A stretch of DNA of 64,000 nt. It comes from Acaudatibacter sp036267835. Its GTDB lineage: Bacteria; Pseudomonadota; Alphaproteobacteria; Caulobacterales; Caulobacteraceae. Location: NCBI GenBank assembly GCA_036267835.1, contig DATAVF010000056.1:17863-81862 (forward strand), given 5' to 3'. Positions 50,332 through 60,069 of the stretch are shown in pieces; within the stretch, counting starts at the first letter, position 1, and each line of letters starts with the position of its first letter. The notes beneath the pieces are model-generated. The model was not told the origin of the DNA and made no database searches. It was given only the letters and a program-made list of their open reading frames with translations. Made by a program: the position numbers and the translations under genes.

Positions 50332-50850
50332 ATGGATCGCGTGCAGGTCATCCAGGCCGACATCACCACCCTGGCGGTGGACGCGATCGTCAACGCGGCC
50401 AACGAGACGCTGATGGGCGGCGGCGGGGTCGATGGGGCGATCCACCGCGCCGCCGGGCCGGACCTGGCCCACGACTGCCGCGCCCTCGGCGGCTGCCCCA
50501 CCGGCGAGGCGCGGATCACCCGCGGCTACCAGCTGCCGGCCTCCTGGGTGATCCACACGGTGGGCCCGGTGTGGACCGGCGGCGACGGCGGCGAGGCCGA
50601 TCTGCTCGCGTCGTGCTACCGGACCGCGCTGGAGTTGGCCAGGGACCGCAACCTCAAAAGCATCGCCTTCCCGGCCATCTCGACCGGCATCTACGGCTTT
50701 CCGGCCGAGCACGCGGCAGCCATCGCGGCCGAGACCGTGGGGCAGACGCTGGCCGATGACGGCGGCCACTTCGAGGTGGTGATCTTCTGCTGCTTCAACG
50801 CGGCCTCGGAGGCCTTGCACAAGGCGGCGCTGGAGGCGGCGGATGTCTGA
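50332..50850 (+). CDS. Macro-domain protein (O-acetyl-ADP-ribose deacetylase type)
   Basis: A 172-residue MacroD-type macro domain. It carries VQVIQADITTLAVDAIVNAANETLMGGGGVDGAIHRAAG, the adenosine- and ribose-binding stretch with the GGGVDGAI loop, and FPAISTGIYGFP at the distal phosphate site. Relatives remove ADP-ribose from proteins or deacetylate O-acetyl-ADP-ribose, a by-product of NAD-using enzymes. It lies inside the NAD operon between nadA and an M50 protease, whose start overlaps its stop by eight bases. Confidence 0.92.
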   Translation: MDRVQVIQADITTLAVDAIVNAANETLMGGGGVDGAIHRAAGPDLAHDCRALGGCPTGEARITRGYQLPASWVIHTVGPVWTGGDGGEADLLASCYRTALELARDRNLKSIAFPAISTGIYGFPAEHAAAIAAETVGQTLADDGGHFEVVIFCCFNAASEALHKAALEAADV

Positions 50851-51667
50851 CACCGTCTCCCCCTGGGGTCCGCCCGTCCCCGAGAGCCCGACGCCGGCCC
50901 CGCCCGCGCCGCCAGCCGCGCCGTCACCGCTGAGCGAGTGGATCTGGGGCGCGATCTCGACCCTGCTGCTGGCCGGCTGGATCGCCTGGCAGATGAGCCC
51001 GCTCTGGGCCGTGGCCGCGGTGTTCGGCGTCTTCGTGCACGAGTTCGGCCACGTGCTGGTGATCAACTGGGCCGGTTCGGGCCCCAGCCGCATCCGCATC
51101 ATCCCGTTCTTCGGCGGGGCGGCCACCATGGCGCGCCCGCCGACCAGCGACTTCAAGGCGGTGCTGATCGCGGTCGCCGGACCCATCTTCGGCCTCCTCG
51201 CCACCCTGCCGTTCTTCGGCCTCGCCGCCTGGACCGGCGTGCCGGGCTGGCGGTCCGGCGCCTTCGTCATCGCCGCCATCAACCTGCTCAACCTCACCCC
51301 CGCCACGCCCCTCGACGGCTCCAAAGCGCTGGGCCCGATCCTGGCCCGCATCCACCCGCTGCTGGAGCGCGCGGCCCTGTTCGCGGTCGGCGCCTTCGCC
51401 ATCGCCTGGACCCTGAGTCGCGGCCAGATGCTACTGCCGCTGGTCATCGGCCTCAGCCTCTTCGCCGCCCTGCGCAGCCCCCGCCTGCGCGCCCCGGCCG
51501 AGCCGCTGAGCGCGCCGCAATGGGCGATGGGCCTGGCGCTCTATCTCGGCGCCCTTGCCCTCTGCGCCGGCGTCGCGGCAGCCGCGGCGATCGGCTCCGG
51601 GGTCAACCTGCACTTCCTGTCGTTCGGCAGCTTTTCCTTCGGCCACTTCTTTGGAGGCGTGCGATGA
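50843..51667 (+). CDS. Site-2 protease family (M50) membrane protein
   Basis: A 274-residue membrane metalloprotease. After a Pro/Ala-rich tail and a first helix comes VFVHEFGHVLVI, the HExxH zinc motif in a membrane helix. The third-ligand Asp is in LNLLNLTPATPLDGSKALGPIL, close to the usual NxxPxxxLDG. Five to six helices are seen. Relatives include SpoIVFB and other small zinc proteases with unknown targets. It overlaps the macro gene and ends ATGA with nadB, so it is translated as part of the NAD operon. Confidence 0.87.
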   Translation: MSDTVSPWGPPVPESPTPAPPAPPAAPSPLSEWIWGAISTLLLAGWIAWQMSPLWAVAAVFGVFVHEFGHVLVINWAGSGPSRIRIIPFFGGAATMARPPTSDFKAVLIAVAGPIFGLLATLPFFGLAAWTGVPGWRSGAFVIAAINLLNLTPATPLDGSKALGPILARIHPLLERAALFAVGAFAIAWTLSRGQMLLPLVIGLSLFAALRSPRLRAPAEPLSAPQWAMGLALYLGALALCAGVAAAAAIGSGVNLHFLSFGSFSFGHFFGGVR

Positions 51668-53175
51668 GCCGCCCGCGGACTTATTTCGACGGCGTGCTGG
51701 TGATCGGCGCGGGGCTCGCGGGCCTCTCCGCCGCGCTCGCCGCCGCGCCCCGCAAGGCGCTGGTGCTGACCGGCGCGCCGCTCGGCGAAGGCTGCTCCTC
51801 GGCCTGGGCGCAAGGCGGCATGGCCGCGGCGCTGGCGGCCGACGACACCCCACAGCTGCACGCCGCCGACACCATCGCCGCCGGCGCCGGCCTCTGCGAT
51901 CCGGACGCGGTCGATATCCTGACCCGCGAAGGCCCGGCCGCTGTGCGCCGCCTCGCCGACCTCGGTGCGCCCTTCGACCGCGACGGCGATGGCGGCTTTG
52001 CCCAGGGCCTCGAGGCCGCGCACGGCAAGGCGCGCGTCGCCCGCGTCGGCGGCGACGGCGCCGGCCGCGCCATCATGGCCGCGGTGATCGCCGCCGTGCG
52101 CGCCGCGCCCGGCATCGAGGTGCGCGAGGGCGTGCGCGCCCGCCGCCTGCTCACCGACCGCGTCGGCCGGGTGCGCGGCGCCCTGGTCCAGACCGCCGAT
52201 GGCAATCTCGCCGAGATCGTCGCCCCGGCCACGATCCTGGCCACCGGCGGCCTCGGCGGCCTTTACGCCGTCACCACCACCCCGGCGGAAGTACGCGGCG
52301 AGGGCCTGGCCCTCGCGGCCCTCGCCGGCGCCGCCATCGCCGACGCCGAGTTCGTGCAGTTCCACCCGACCGCCATGGACCTCGGCCGCGACCCCGCCCC
52401 CCTCGCCACCGAGGCGCTGCGCGGCGAAGGCGCCAAGCTCGTCAATGCCGACGGGACGCCGTTCATGCTGCGCTACCACCCGGCCGCCGAGCTGGCGCCG
52501 CGCGACGTGGTGGCCCGCGCCATCGCGGCGGAGCGCCGCGCCGGCCGCGGCGCCTTCCTCGACGCCCGCACCACGGTGGGCGAGGCCTTCCCGCACGAGT
52601 TCCCGGCCGTCTTCGCCGCCGCCATGGCCGCCGGCATCGACCCGCGCCGCCAGCCGATCCCGGTCGCGCCGGCGACCCACTACCACATGGGCGGGATCGA
52701 GACCGACGCCGACGGCGCCTCGTCTCTCGCTGGCCTCTGGGCCGCTGGCGAGTGCGCCTCCACCGGCGTGCACGGCGCCAATCGCCTCGCCTCCAACTCC
52801 CTGCTGGAAGCCGCCGTCTTCGGAACCCGCGCCGGCCGCGCCGCCGGCCTAGCCGCCGACCCCGGCACGTCGCCGCTGCCCGCCGCGTCCGCGCCCGACC
52901 TGCCGGACGCCGCCCTGCAGCAGCTGCGCCGCGCCATGAGCCGGGACGCTGGCGTCGTTCGCGACGGCGCGGGCCTGCGCCACCTCATCGCCGAGATCGC
53001 CGCGCTCGAAGCGGTCCACGGCGACGCCCTGCCGCTCATCGCGGCGCGCATGGTTGCCGAAGGCGGCCTCGCCCGCCGCGAAAGCCGCGGCGCCCACTTC
53101 CGCTCGGACTGTCCCGCCCTCGCCGCCCCGATCCGCAGCCGCGCCACCCTGGCGCCCGCGTTCGAGGCCGCCTGA
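51664..53175 (+). CDS. nadB: L-aspartate oxidase
   Basis: A 503-residue FAD enzyme that oxidises L-aspartate to iminoaspartate for NadA. The FAD motif is VLVIGAGLAGLSAALAAA. SSAWAQGGMAAAL, FVQFHPTAMDL and THYHMGGIETD are typical, as is GVHGANRLASNSLLEA. The frame is open far upstream, but the ATG at 51664 overlaps the M50 stop (ATGA). The nadC gene begins immediately at the stop. Confidence 0.95.
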   Translation: MSRPRTYFDGVLVIGAGLAGLSAALAAAPRKALVLTGAPLGEGCSSAWAQGGMAAALAADDTPQLHAADTIAAGAGLCDPDAVDILTREGPAAVRRLADLGAPFDRDGDGGFAQGLEAAHGKARVARVGGDGAGRAIMAAVIAAVRAAPGIEVREGVRARRLLTDRVGRVRGALVQTADGNLAEIVAPATILATGGLGGLYAVTTTPAEVRGEGLALAALAGAAIADAEFVQFHPTAMDLGRDPAPLATEALRGEGAKLVNADGTPFMLRYHPAAELAPRDVVARAIAAERRAGRGAFLDARTTVGEAFPHEFPAVFAAAMAAGIDPRRQPIPVAPATHYHMGGIETDADGASSLAGLWAAGECASTGVHGANRLASNSLLEAAVFGTRAGRAAGLAADPGTSPLPAASAPDLPDAALQQLRRAMSRDAGVVRDGAGLRHLIAEIAALEAVHGDALPLIAARMVAEGGLARRESRGAHFRSDCPALAAPIRSRATLAPAFEAA

Positions 53176-54021
53176 GTGCTCGAGCCCCTCCCAGATCTGC
53201 TGATCGAGCCGATCGTCCGCGCCGCCCTGGCCGAAGACCTCGGCCGCGCCGGCGACATCACTTCGGCCGCCTGTATCGAGGCCGACGCGCGCCTGACGGC
53301 CCAGTTCGCCACCCGCAAGACCGGCGTCGTCGCCGGCCTGGCCTGCGCCCGCCTCGCCATCGCGGTGCTGGAGCCGGCCGCCCGCTTCGAGACCATCGGC
53401 AAGGATGGTGACTGGGTCCAGGCCGGCGCCCCCCTCGCCCGGGTCGACGCCAACGCCCGCGCCCTGCTCTCCGCCGAGCGGGTGGCGCTGAACCTGCTCG
53501 GCCGTCTCTGCGGGGTCGCCACCCTGACCCGGGCCTATGTGGACGCGGTAGCCGGCACGGGCGCCACCATCACCGACACCCGCAAGACCACCCCCGGCCT
53601 GCGCGCCCTGGAGAAATACGCGGTGCGCTGCGGCGGCGGCGTCAACCACCGCTTCGGCCTCGACGACGCCATCCTGATCAAGGACAACCACGTCGCTGCC
53701 GCCGGCGGCGTCGCCCCCGCCATCCGCCGCGCCAAGTCCGTCCTCGGCCACCTGGTCAAGGTCGAGTGCGAGGTCGATGGCCTGGACCAGCTCGCCGAGG
53801 CCCTGGCCGAGCGCCCGGACGTGATCATGCTCGACAACTTCAGCCTCGCCGACCTGCGCACCGCCGTGGCGCTGGCCAAGGGCAAGGTGGTGCTGGAAGC
53901 CTCGGGCGGCGTCACCCTGGGAACCGTGCGCCCCATCGCCGAGACCGGCGTCGATGTGATCAGCGTCGGCGCCCTCACCCACTCCGCCCCCGTCCTCGAC
54001 ATCGGCCTCGACGCGGCCTGA
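53176..54021 (+). CDS. nadC: Nicotinate-nucleotide pyrophosphorylase (carboxylating)
   Basis: A 281-residue quinolinate phosphoribosyltransferase that joins quinolinate with PRPP to give nicotinate mononucleotide. ALAEDLGRAGDITSAA opens the family fold. Substrate-binding segments are TDTRKTTPGLRALEKYAVRCGGGVNHR and AILIKDNHV. VECEVDGLDQLAEAL and IMLDNFS follow. GTG start, directly adjacent to the nadB stop. It is the last gene of the operon, followed by an intergenic repeat. Confidence 0.95.
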   Translation: MLEPLPDLLIEPIVRAALAEDLGRAGDITSAACIEADARLTAQFATRKTGVVAGLACARLAIAVLEPAARFETIGKDGDWVQAGAPLARVDANARALLSAERVALNLLGRLCGVATLTRAYVDAVAGTGATITDTRKTTPGLRALEKYAVRCGGGVNHRFGLDDAILIKDNHVAAAGGVAPAIRRAKSVLGHLVKVECEVDGLDQLAEALAERPDVIMLDNFSLADLRTAVALAKGKVVLEASGGVTLGTVRPIAETGVDVISVGALTHSAPVLDIGLDAA

Positions 54022-54059
54022 TCTGCGAATTTGAGCCCGCCGGCGGCATTCTCTTTTAC

Positions 54060-54142
54060 CGCAGAGGCGCAGAGGCCCGCGGAGTTCGCAGAGACGGGCG
54101 AGGCCCTCCGCGTGCTCTGCGCCTCTCCTCTGCGCCTCTGCG
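54060..54142. repeat. Multi-stem inverted-repeat element after nadC
   Basis: Outer arms CGCAGAGGCGCAGAGG (54060-54075) and CCTCTGCGCCTCTGCG (54127-54142) are perfect 16-base inverted repeats. Inside them are CGCGGAG (54078-54084) / CTCCGCG (54106-54112) and CGCAGAG (54087-54093) / CTCTGCG (54115-54121). GCAGAG-based intergenic repeats of this look are familiar from GC-rich proteobacteria. It lies between convergent nadC and a membrane-protein gene, so it may end both transcripts. Confidence 0.75.
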
Positions 54143-54205
54143 ATAGAAAGACGGCGCCTGCGGCTGCACCCAAGGTCGATGGATCTGCATCCTTCAACCG
54201 GCGCC

Positions 54206-54706
54206 TTACTTCGTTCCCAACTTCAGCAGCAGGTCCCAGGAGGTCAGGGCTGCGGAGGAGAGCAGCACCAGCGTTCCGGCGGCGAGGGTGTCGCGCGCGT
54301 CCAAGCCCAGGATGCCCATCTGGAACTCGGCGTAGATCAACAGCCCGAGGCCGATGACGGCGGAGATGAGTCGCCTCGACATCGGCGGCAACAGGTTCTT
54401 GCGCTCTGAGGCGCCGCCGCCAATGAAGGCGTGCAGGTGGTAGATGCTGAGAATGGCGGCCGAGGCGGTGATCGCGAGCGAGGCGCGGCCAAAGTCGGTG
54501 AGCGACAGCGACGGGAACAAGGCCAACAGCGAGACGAGGATTATGGTCACGTAGCTGCGGAACGCTTGCTCGGCCAGGCGCCGCGGGCCGCCCGGCTCAT
54601 CGGCGGCGAGCCGGGCCGCGTTGAGCGACACCGAGACGAAGAGCAGCCCCATCAGCGTCGCGGACGCGCCGGCGACGACGGCGTAGTACTGCCACCACTG
54701 CTGCAT
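54206..54706 (-). CDS. Four-helix membrane protein of unknown function
   Basis: A 166-residue membrane protein with helices at about 8-30 (YYAVVAGASATLMGLLFVSVSL), 50-70, 78-98, 115-130 and 140-158. The first helix resembles that of the protein at 36824-37345. A cytoplasmic loop is rich in charged residues (AARLAADEPGGPRRLAEQAFRS). The function is unknown. It has no operon partner; an HtrA-like gene lies upstream on the same strand. Confidence 0.7.
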   Translation of the reverse strand: MQQWWQYYAVVAGASATLMGLLFVSVSLNAARLAADEPGGPRRLAEQAFRSYVTIILVSLLALFPSLSLTDFGRASLAITASAAILSIYHLHAFIGGGASERKNLLPPMSRRLISAVIGLGLLIYAEFQMGILGLDARDTLAAGTLVLLSSAALTSWDLLLKLGTK

Positions 54707-54730
54707 CCTCGCGCCCCTTCCGGCGCAGGG

Positions 54731-55696
54731 TTAGCCCTTCCGTTCCCGCGGGACCACCGTGGCGTGCTCCAGGCGGCCGCGGCGCAGCAGGGTGAGGGGC
54801 AGCGGCGTATCGAGGCTGCGCCAGTCCAGCGCATGGATCAGGTCGTCGGCGCCGGTGACGCGGCGCTCGCCGGCGGCGATGACCACGTCGCCGTCCTGCA
54901 GGCCGGCGAGCGCGGCGGGCGAGCCGGGCTCGATGCTGGTGATCAGCACGCCGGCGTCCTGCATCAGGCCCGCCGCGACCGCCTGGCGGCGCGGGATGGC
55001 GGCGCGCTGCACGGCGACGCCGATCCAGCCGCGGCGCACGCGGCCATGGCTGAGCAGTTCGCCCAGCACGAACGCGGCGGTGTTGCTGGCGACCGCGAAG
55101 CAGATGCCCTGCGCGCCCTGGATCACCGCCGTGTTGATCCCCACCACCTCGCCAGCCGACGAGACCAGGGCGCCGCCGCTGTTGCCGGGGTTCAGCGCCG
55201 CGTCGGTCTGGATCAGGTCTTCGAGCTGACGCCCGCCCTGCCCTCGCAGCGAGCGTCCCAGCGCCGAGACCACGCCGGCGGTGATCGTGGCCTCGAAGCC
55301 GAGCGGATTGCCGATCGCCACCACCAGCCGGCCACGCGACAGCGCCTGAGAGTCGCCCAGCCGCGCCGCCGGCAGGGTCACGTCGTCATCGACACGCAGC
55401 AGAGCGAGGTCAGTATCGGGATCGTCACCCAGCAGGCGCGCCGTCAGGGTGCGGCCCTCGGGCGTGACGATGTCGTGCGCGGCGGCGCCCTGGGCGACGT
55501 GGCTGTTGGTGAGGATGAGACCGTCGGGCGACACCACCACGCCCGAGCCGACGCCGACGCCCTTGCCCTTGATGCGCGGATGCACCCGCACCACGGCCGG
55601 CGCGACGCGCTCGACGGCGGCGGTCACCACCTGCGAATAGGCGTCGAGGGCGTCGGCGTCGCGGGACGCGGCAGGGATCTCAGGGGTGTCATACAT
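54731..55696 (-). CDS. HtrA-like serine protease (S1C) with PDZ domain
   Basis: A 321-residue trypsin-fold protease of the DegP/HtrA family. The catalytic triad is visible: His in LTNSHVAQG, Asp in PDTDLALLRV and Ser in LNPGNSGGALV. A PDZ domain follows (GVLITSIEPGSPAALAGLQDGDVVIAAG). The striking point is that no signal peptide or membrane helix precedes the protease domain, even in the longer frame from 55744, so it may work in the cytoplasm. The ATG at 55696 has a CCGGAG site. A SleB-type gene lies just upstream on the same strand. Confidence 0.88.
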   Translation of the reverse strand: MYDTPEIPAASRDADALDAYSQVVTAAVERVAPAVVRVHPRIKGKGVGVGSGVVVSPDGLILTNSHVAQGAAAHDIVTPEGRTLTARLLGDDPDTDLALLRVDDDVTLPAARLGDSQALSRGRLVVAIGNPLGFEATITAGVVSALGRSLRGQGGRQLEDLIQTDAALNPGNSGGALVSSAGEVVGINTAVIQGAQGICFAVASNTAAFVLGELLSHGRVRRGWIGVAVQRAAIPRRQAVAAGLMQDAGVLITSIEPGSPAALAGLQDGDVVIAAGERRVTGADDLIHALDWRSLDTPLPLTLLRRGRLEHATVVPRERKG

Positions 55697-55754
55697 GGCG
55701 GAACTCCGGGGCTCCCAGGTGGGAACGCCGGCCCGAAGGTTCAACCGCCGCCGC

Positions 55755-56717
55755 TCAGGAGGTTGGCGTTGCCGGCGGCGCAGGCTGGGCCTGCGCCTGG
55801 CCGGGTTGCGCCGCCGCCGGCGGCGTAACGGACGGCGTCGCGACCGTGGCCGCGATCACTGCAGTGGGCGGCGCGACCGCATTGCTGGCCGGCGCCACCG
55901 CGTTGGCTGGCGCGTCGTCGTCGGAGAGCGAGCGGCCCATGAAGCCGTAGAAGATGTGCTGGCCCACCCGGGCGATCTGAATCATCGAGCGCGACCAGAG
56001 ATTGCCCAGCGCCACCGTGTGGTAGGCCACCGCGTGCCCGACGTCGGGCATCACATAGCCGTCGAGCGCCCGCTGGGCGACGTCGCGCGCCCGGTCCCAG
56101 GCCTCCGGCTCGGTGCGCCGGCCCATGGCGCCGTTGCAGGCGAAGGTGAACTGGCAGGTGCGGGCGCCGACGCCCTGGTAGACGACGCCGCAGACGCTCT
56201 TCGGGAAGGCCGGATTGCGCACCCGGTTCAGCACCACCTGCGCCACCGCGGCCTGCCCTGCCTCCGGCTCGCCGCGCGCCTCGTAGTAGACCGCCGCGGT
56301 CAGGCAGTCGATGTCGCGGCCGGTATCGGCGGCGCTGGCGAACTGATAAGGCGACGAGGGTCGGAACGCCGCAGCCTGCAGCAGCGCCGGGTCAATCGCC
56401 ACCGCCTCGTGCGCCAGCGCCTGCGGCGCCAGCACCACCAGTTCGGCCAGCACCTGCGGCGGCGCCTGCGCCATCGCCGCCGACACCGCGCGGCCCGCCG
56501 CCATCAGTTGCGGCAGCCCGCCCGTCTCGCCGGAAACCCCTGCGGCCGCCTCGCCGGCCAGGTAGGCCAGTCCGATCCCCAGCGTCAGCGCTACGCCCGA
56601 CACCGCGGCCGTCGCTGCCGAGCGCGCGATGCCGCGCAGGCTGTTGTGGGGATGCGGCAAGGCCCTGAATGTCCCTTGCAACGGGCAAGCGCCCTCGGCC
56701 AACGAGCGGGCCGGCAT
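55755..56717 (-). CDS. SleB-type cell wall hydrolase
   Basis: A 320-residue protein with one N-terminal membrane helix (AATAAVSGVALTLGIGLAYLAG) and a SleB/CwlJ domain at about 135-250: DCLTAAVYYEARGEPEAGQAAVAQVVLNR, PAFPKSVCGVVYQG, CQFTFACNG and HTVALGNLWSRSM. The C-terminal end is Ala/Pro-rich. It should cut peptidoglycan in the periplasm. It shares domain and tail style with the protein at 47771-48946, so the two are paralogues. The start is a choice between ATG at 56717 and a TTG at 56750. Confidence 0.82.
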   Translation of the reverse strand: MPARSLAEGACPLQGTFRALPHPHNSLRGIARSAATAAVSGVALTLGIGLAYLAGEAAAGVSGETGGLPQLMAAGRAVSAAMAQAPPQVLAELVVLAPQALAHEAVAIDPALLQAAAFRPSSPYQFASAADTGRDIDCLTAAVYYEARGEPEAGQAAVAQVVLNRVRNPAFPKSVCGVVYQGVGARTCQFTFACNGAMGRRTEPEAWDRARDVAQRALDGYVMPDVGHAVAYHTVALGNLWSRSMIQIARVGQHIFYGFMGRSLSDDDAPANAVAPASNAVAPPTAVIAATVATPSVTPPAAAQPGQAQAQPAPPATPTS

Positions 56718-56798
56718 GCGCCATGCCCAAGTTAATAGCTGTGGCTGCAATGTGACGGATTCGCAAGCGCGCGACTGTCGCAGGCGGCGTGGAACAGC

Positions 56799-58598
<1,800 letters not shown>

Positions 58599-58689
58599 TC
58601 GCCGGCTCCCTGCGCCAACCTAGGGCGGTCCGCCGAACACGAGGTTAACGGTCGGTTGGCCTCGCGCCCCGGCCGGGGTAGCTACGGGC

Positions 58690-59136
58690 ATGCTGATCCG
58701 CCATTATGCCGCCGCCGACCTGCCGGGCGTCATCCGGCTCTGCGAGCTTGAAGGGTGGCCCTCCTTCCCGGAAGACCCGGCCCGCGCCAACCGCGCCCTG
58801 ACCGCGCCAGGGGTTACAACTGTAGTCGCGATCGAGGGCGCGGCCCTGGCCGGCTTCGCCCAGCTGCAGAGCGACGGCGAGATCCAGGCCCACCTCTCGC
58901 TGATCGCCGTTGACCCCGGCTTCCGCCACCGAGGCATCGCCCGCGACCTGATCGTTGAAGCCCTGCGCCGCGCCGGCGGCCAGCGCATCGACCTGATCAC
59001 CGACACTGCGGAAGGCTTCTACGCCCAGCTGCCGCATTTCCGCCTGTCGGGCTTCCGTCTGTACCCGGAGTACACCGGACCCGACCACGCTCAGGCCGGC
59101 GTGCGCTGGGAGAACGGACGGCGGGTGCGGGGCTGA
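58690..59136 (+). CDS. GNAT-family N-acetyltransferase
   Basis: A 148-residue acetyltransferase. It opens MLIRHYAAADLPGVIRLCELEGW. The acetyl-CoA segment is SLIAVDPGFRHRGIARDLIVEALRRAG. The ending DTAEGFYAQLPHFRLSGFRLYPEYTG is typical of small GNATs of unknown substrate. It lies between the hybrid kinase and a converging methyltransferase gene, with only four bases to the latter's stop. Confidence 0.83.
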   Translation: MLIRHYAAADLPGVIRLCELEGWPSFPEDPARANRALTAPGVTTVVAIEGAALAGFAQLQSDGEIQAHLSLIAVDPGFRHRGIARDLIVEALRRAGGQRIDLITDTAEGFYAQLPHFRLSGFRLYPEYTGPDHAQAGVRWENGRRVRG

Positions 59137-59140
59137 GCCG

Positions 59141-60010
59141 CTACTCGTACGCGAGCGCCCACCCGGTTCCCTTCGCCCAGCACACGTCCGCCGGCACGTC
59201 GCTCGTGCGGTAGAGCCGCCGCACCTTCTCCGAGCCGCCGCCGCGCAGCGCCTGGGTGAGGCTGGCCTCGCCCTCGGGGTCGCTGACGCCGAAGCAAGGG
59301 TAGATGCCGGTGGGCGACTTGAAGCGGGCGCTGAATTCGCCGCCATCGCGCTCGATCAGGAAGATCGCGCCGCGTGTCATCGCCCGCCCGCCGGGCGTCT
59401 TGTAGCCGACGCAGAGCGGCAGGATCAGGCGGCCGCCGTCCTTCAGCGCGTCAAGCCAGAGATCCATCGGCCGCGCCGCGCCGGCGTTGACCAGGATCAC
59501 GTCGGCGGGCGCCAGCGGCAGGGCCGCGCCGTCGCCCTGCAGAGCCGTCACCTGCGGATAGCCGGCGAGGTTGGCCTGGGCCCGCGCCGCCAGCTCCGGC
59601 TCGTACTCGATGGCGGTCACGCGCCCGGCTTCGCCCACCAGCCGCGCCAGAATCGCGGTGTAGTAGCCGACGCCGGCGCCGATGTGCACCGCGTGCTCGC
59701 CGGGCTGGGCGCGGCCCAGCGAGATCAGGAAGGTCAGGAACGACGGCATGCCGTTGTTCAGCTCCTTCTCGGGGATGATCCCGACCACCTGATCCTGGTA
59801 GAGCCAGTGCGGCTCCGCGTCGGGGGTGGCGCGGTAGGCGCCGAGCGTCGCGCGGTTGAGCACTGGCAGCTGCCAGGGACCCGGGCCGAGGAAGGCTTCG
59901 CGAGGGATCTCGGCGAGGGCGACCTCCAGGCGCGGATCGTCGGCGCCGGAGGTGAAGGTGACGTGCCGGGCATAGGTGCGGCGCGCGGTATCGGGGTCGA
60001 AGTCGGTCAT
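59141..60010 (-). CDS. PCMT-family methyltransferase
   Basis: A 289-residue SAM methyltransferase related to protein-L-isoaspartate methyltransferase. It shows RRTYARHVTF, AFLGPGPWQLP, and the SAM motif HAVHIGAGVGYYTAIL, then VTAIEYEPELAARAQANL and LKDGGRLILPL. The substrate-side segment GMPSFLTFLISLG replaces the usual SQPYMVA-like stretch, so it may not act on isoaspartate. There is no signal peptide, unlike the PCMT-like lipoprotein at 9862-10815. It is 59 bases downstream of the LON-domain gene on the same strand. Confidence 0.78.
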   Translation of the reverse strand: MTDFDPDTARRTYARHVTFTSGADDPRLEVALAEIPREAFLGPGPWQLPVLNRATLGAYRATPDAEPHWLYQDQVVGIIPEKELNNGMPSFLTFLISLGRAQPGEHAVHIGAGVGYYTAILARLVGEAGRVTAIEYEPELAARAQANLAGYPQVTALQGDGAALPLAPADVILVNAGAARPMDLWLDALKDGGRLILPLCVGYKTPGGRAMTRGAIFLIERDGGEFSARFKSPTGIYPCFGVSDPEGEASLTQALRGGGSEKVRRLYRTSDVPADVCWAKGTGWALAYE

Positions 60011-60069
60011 GATGGGTCTCCAGGCGCGGCCGCGGCCGACGCCGGTTGGAAGGGATTGGGATGCGGACC

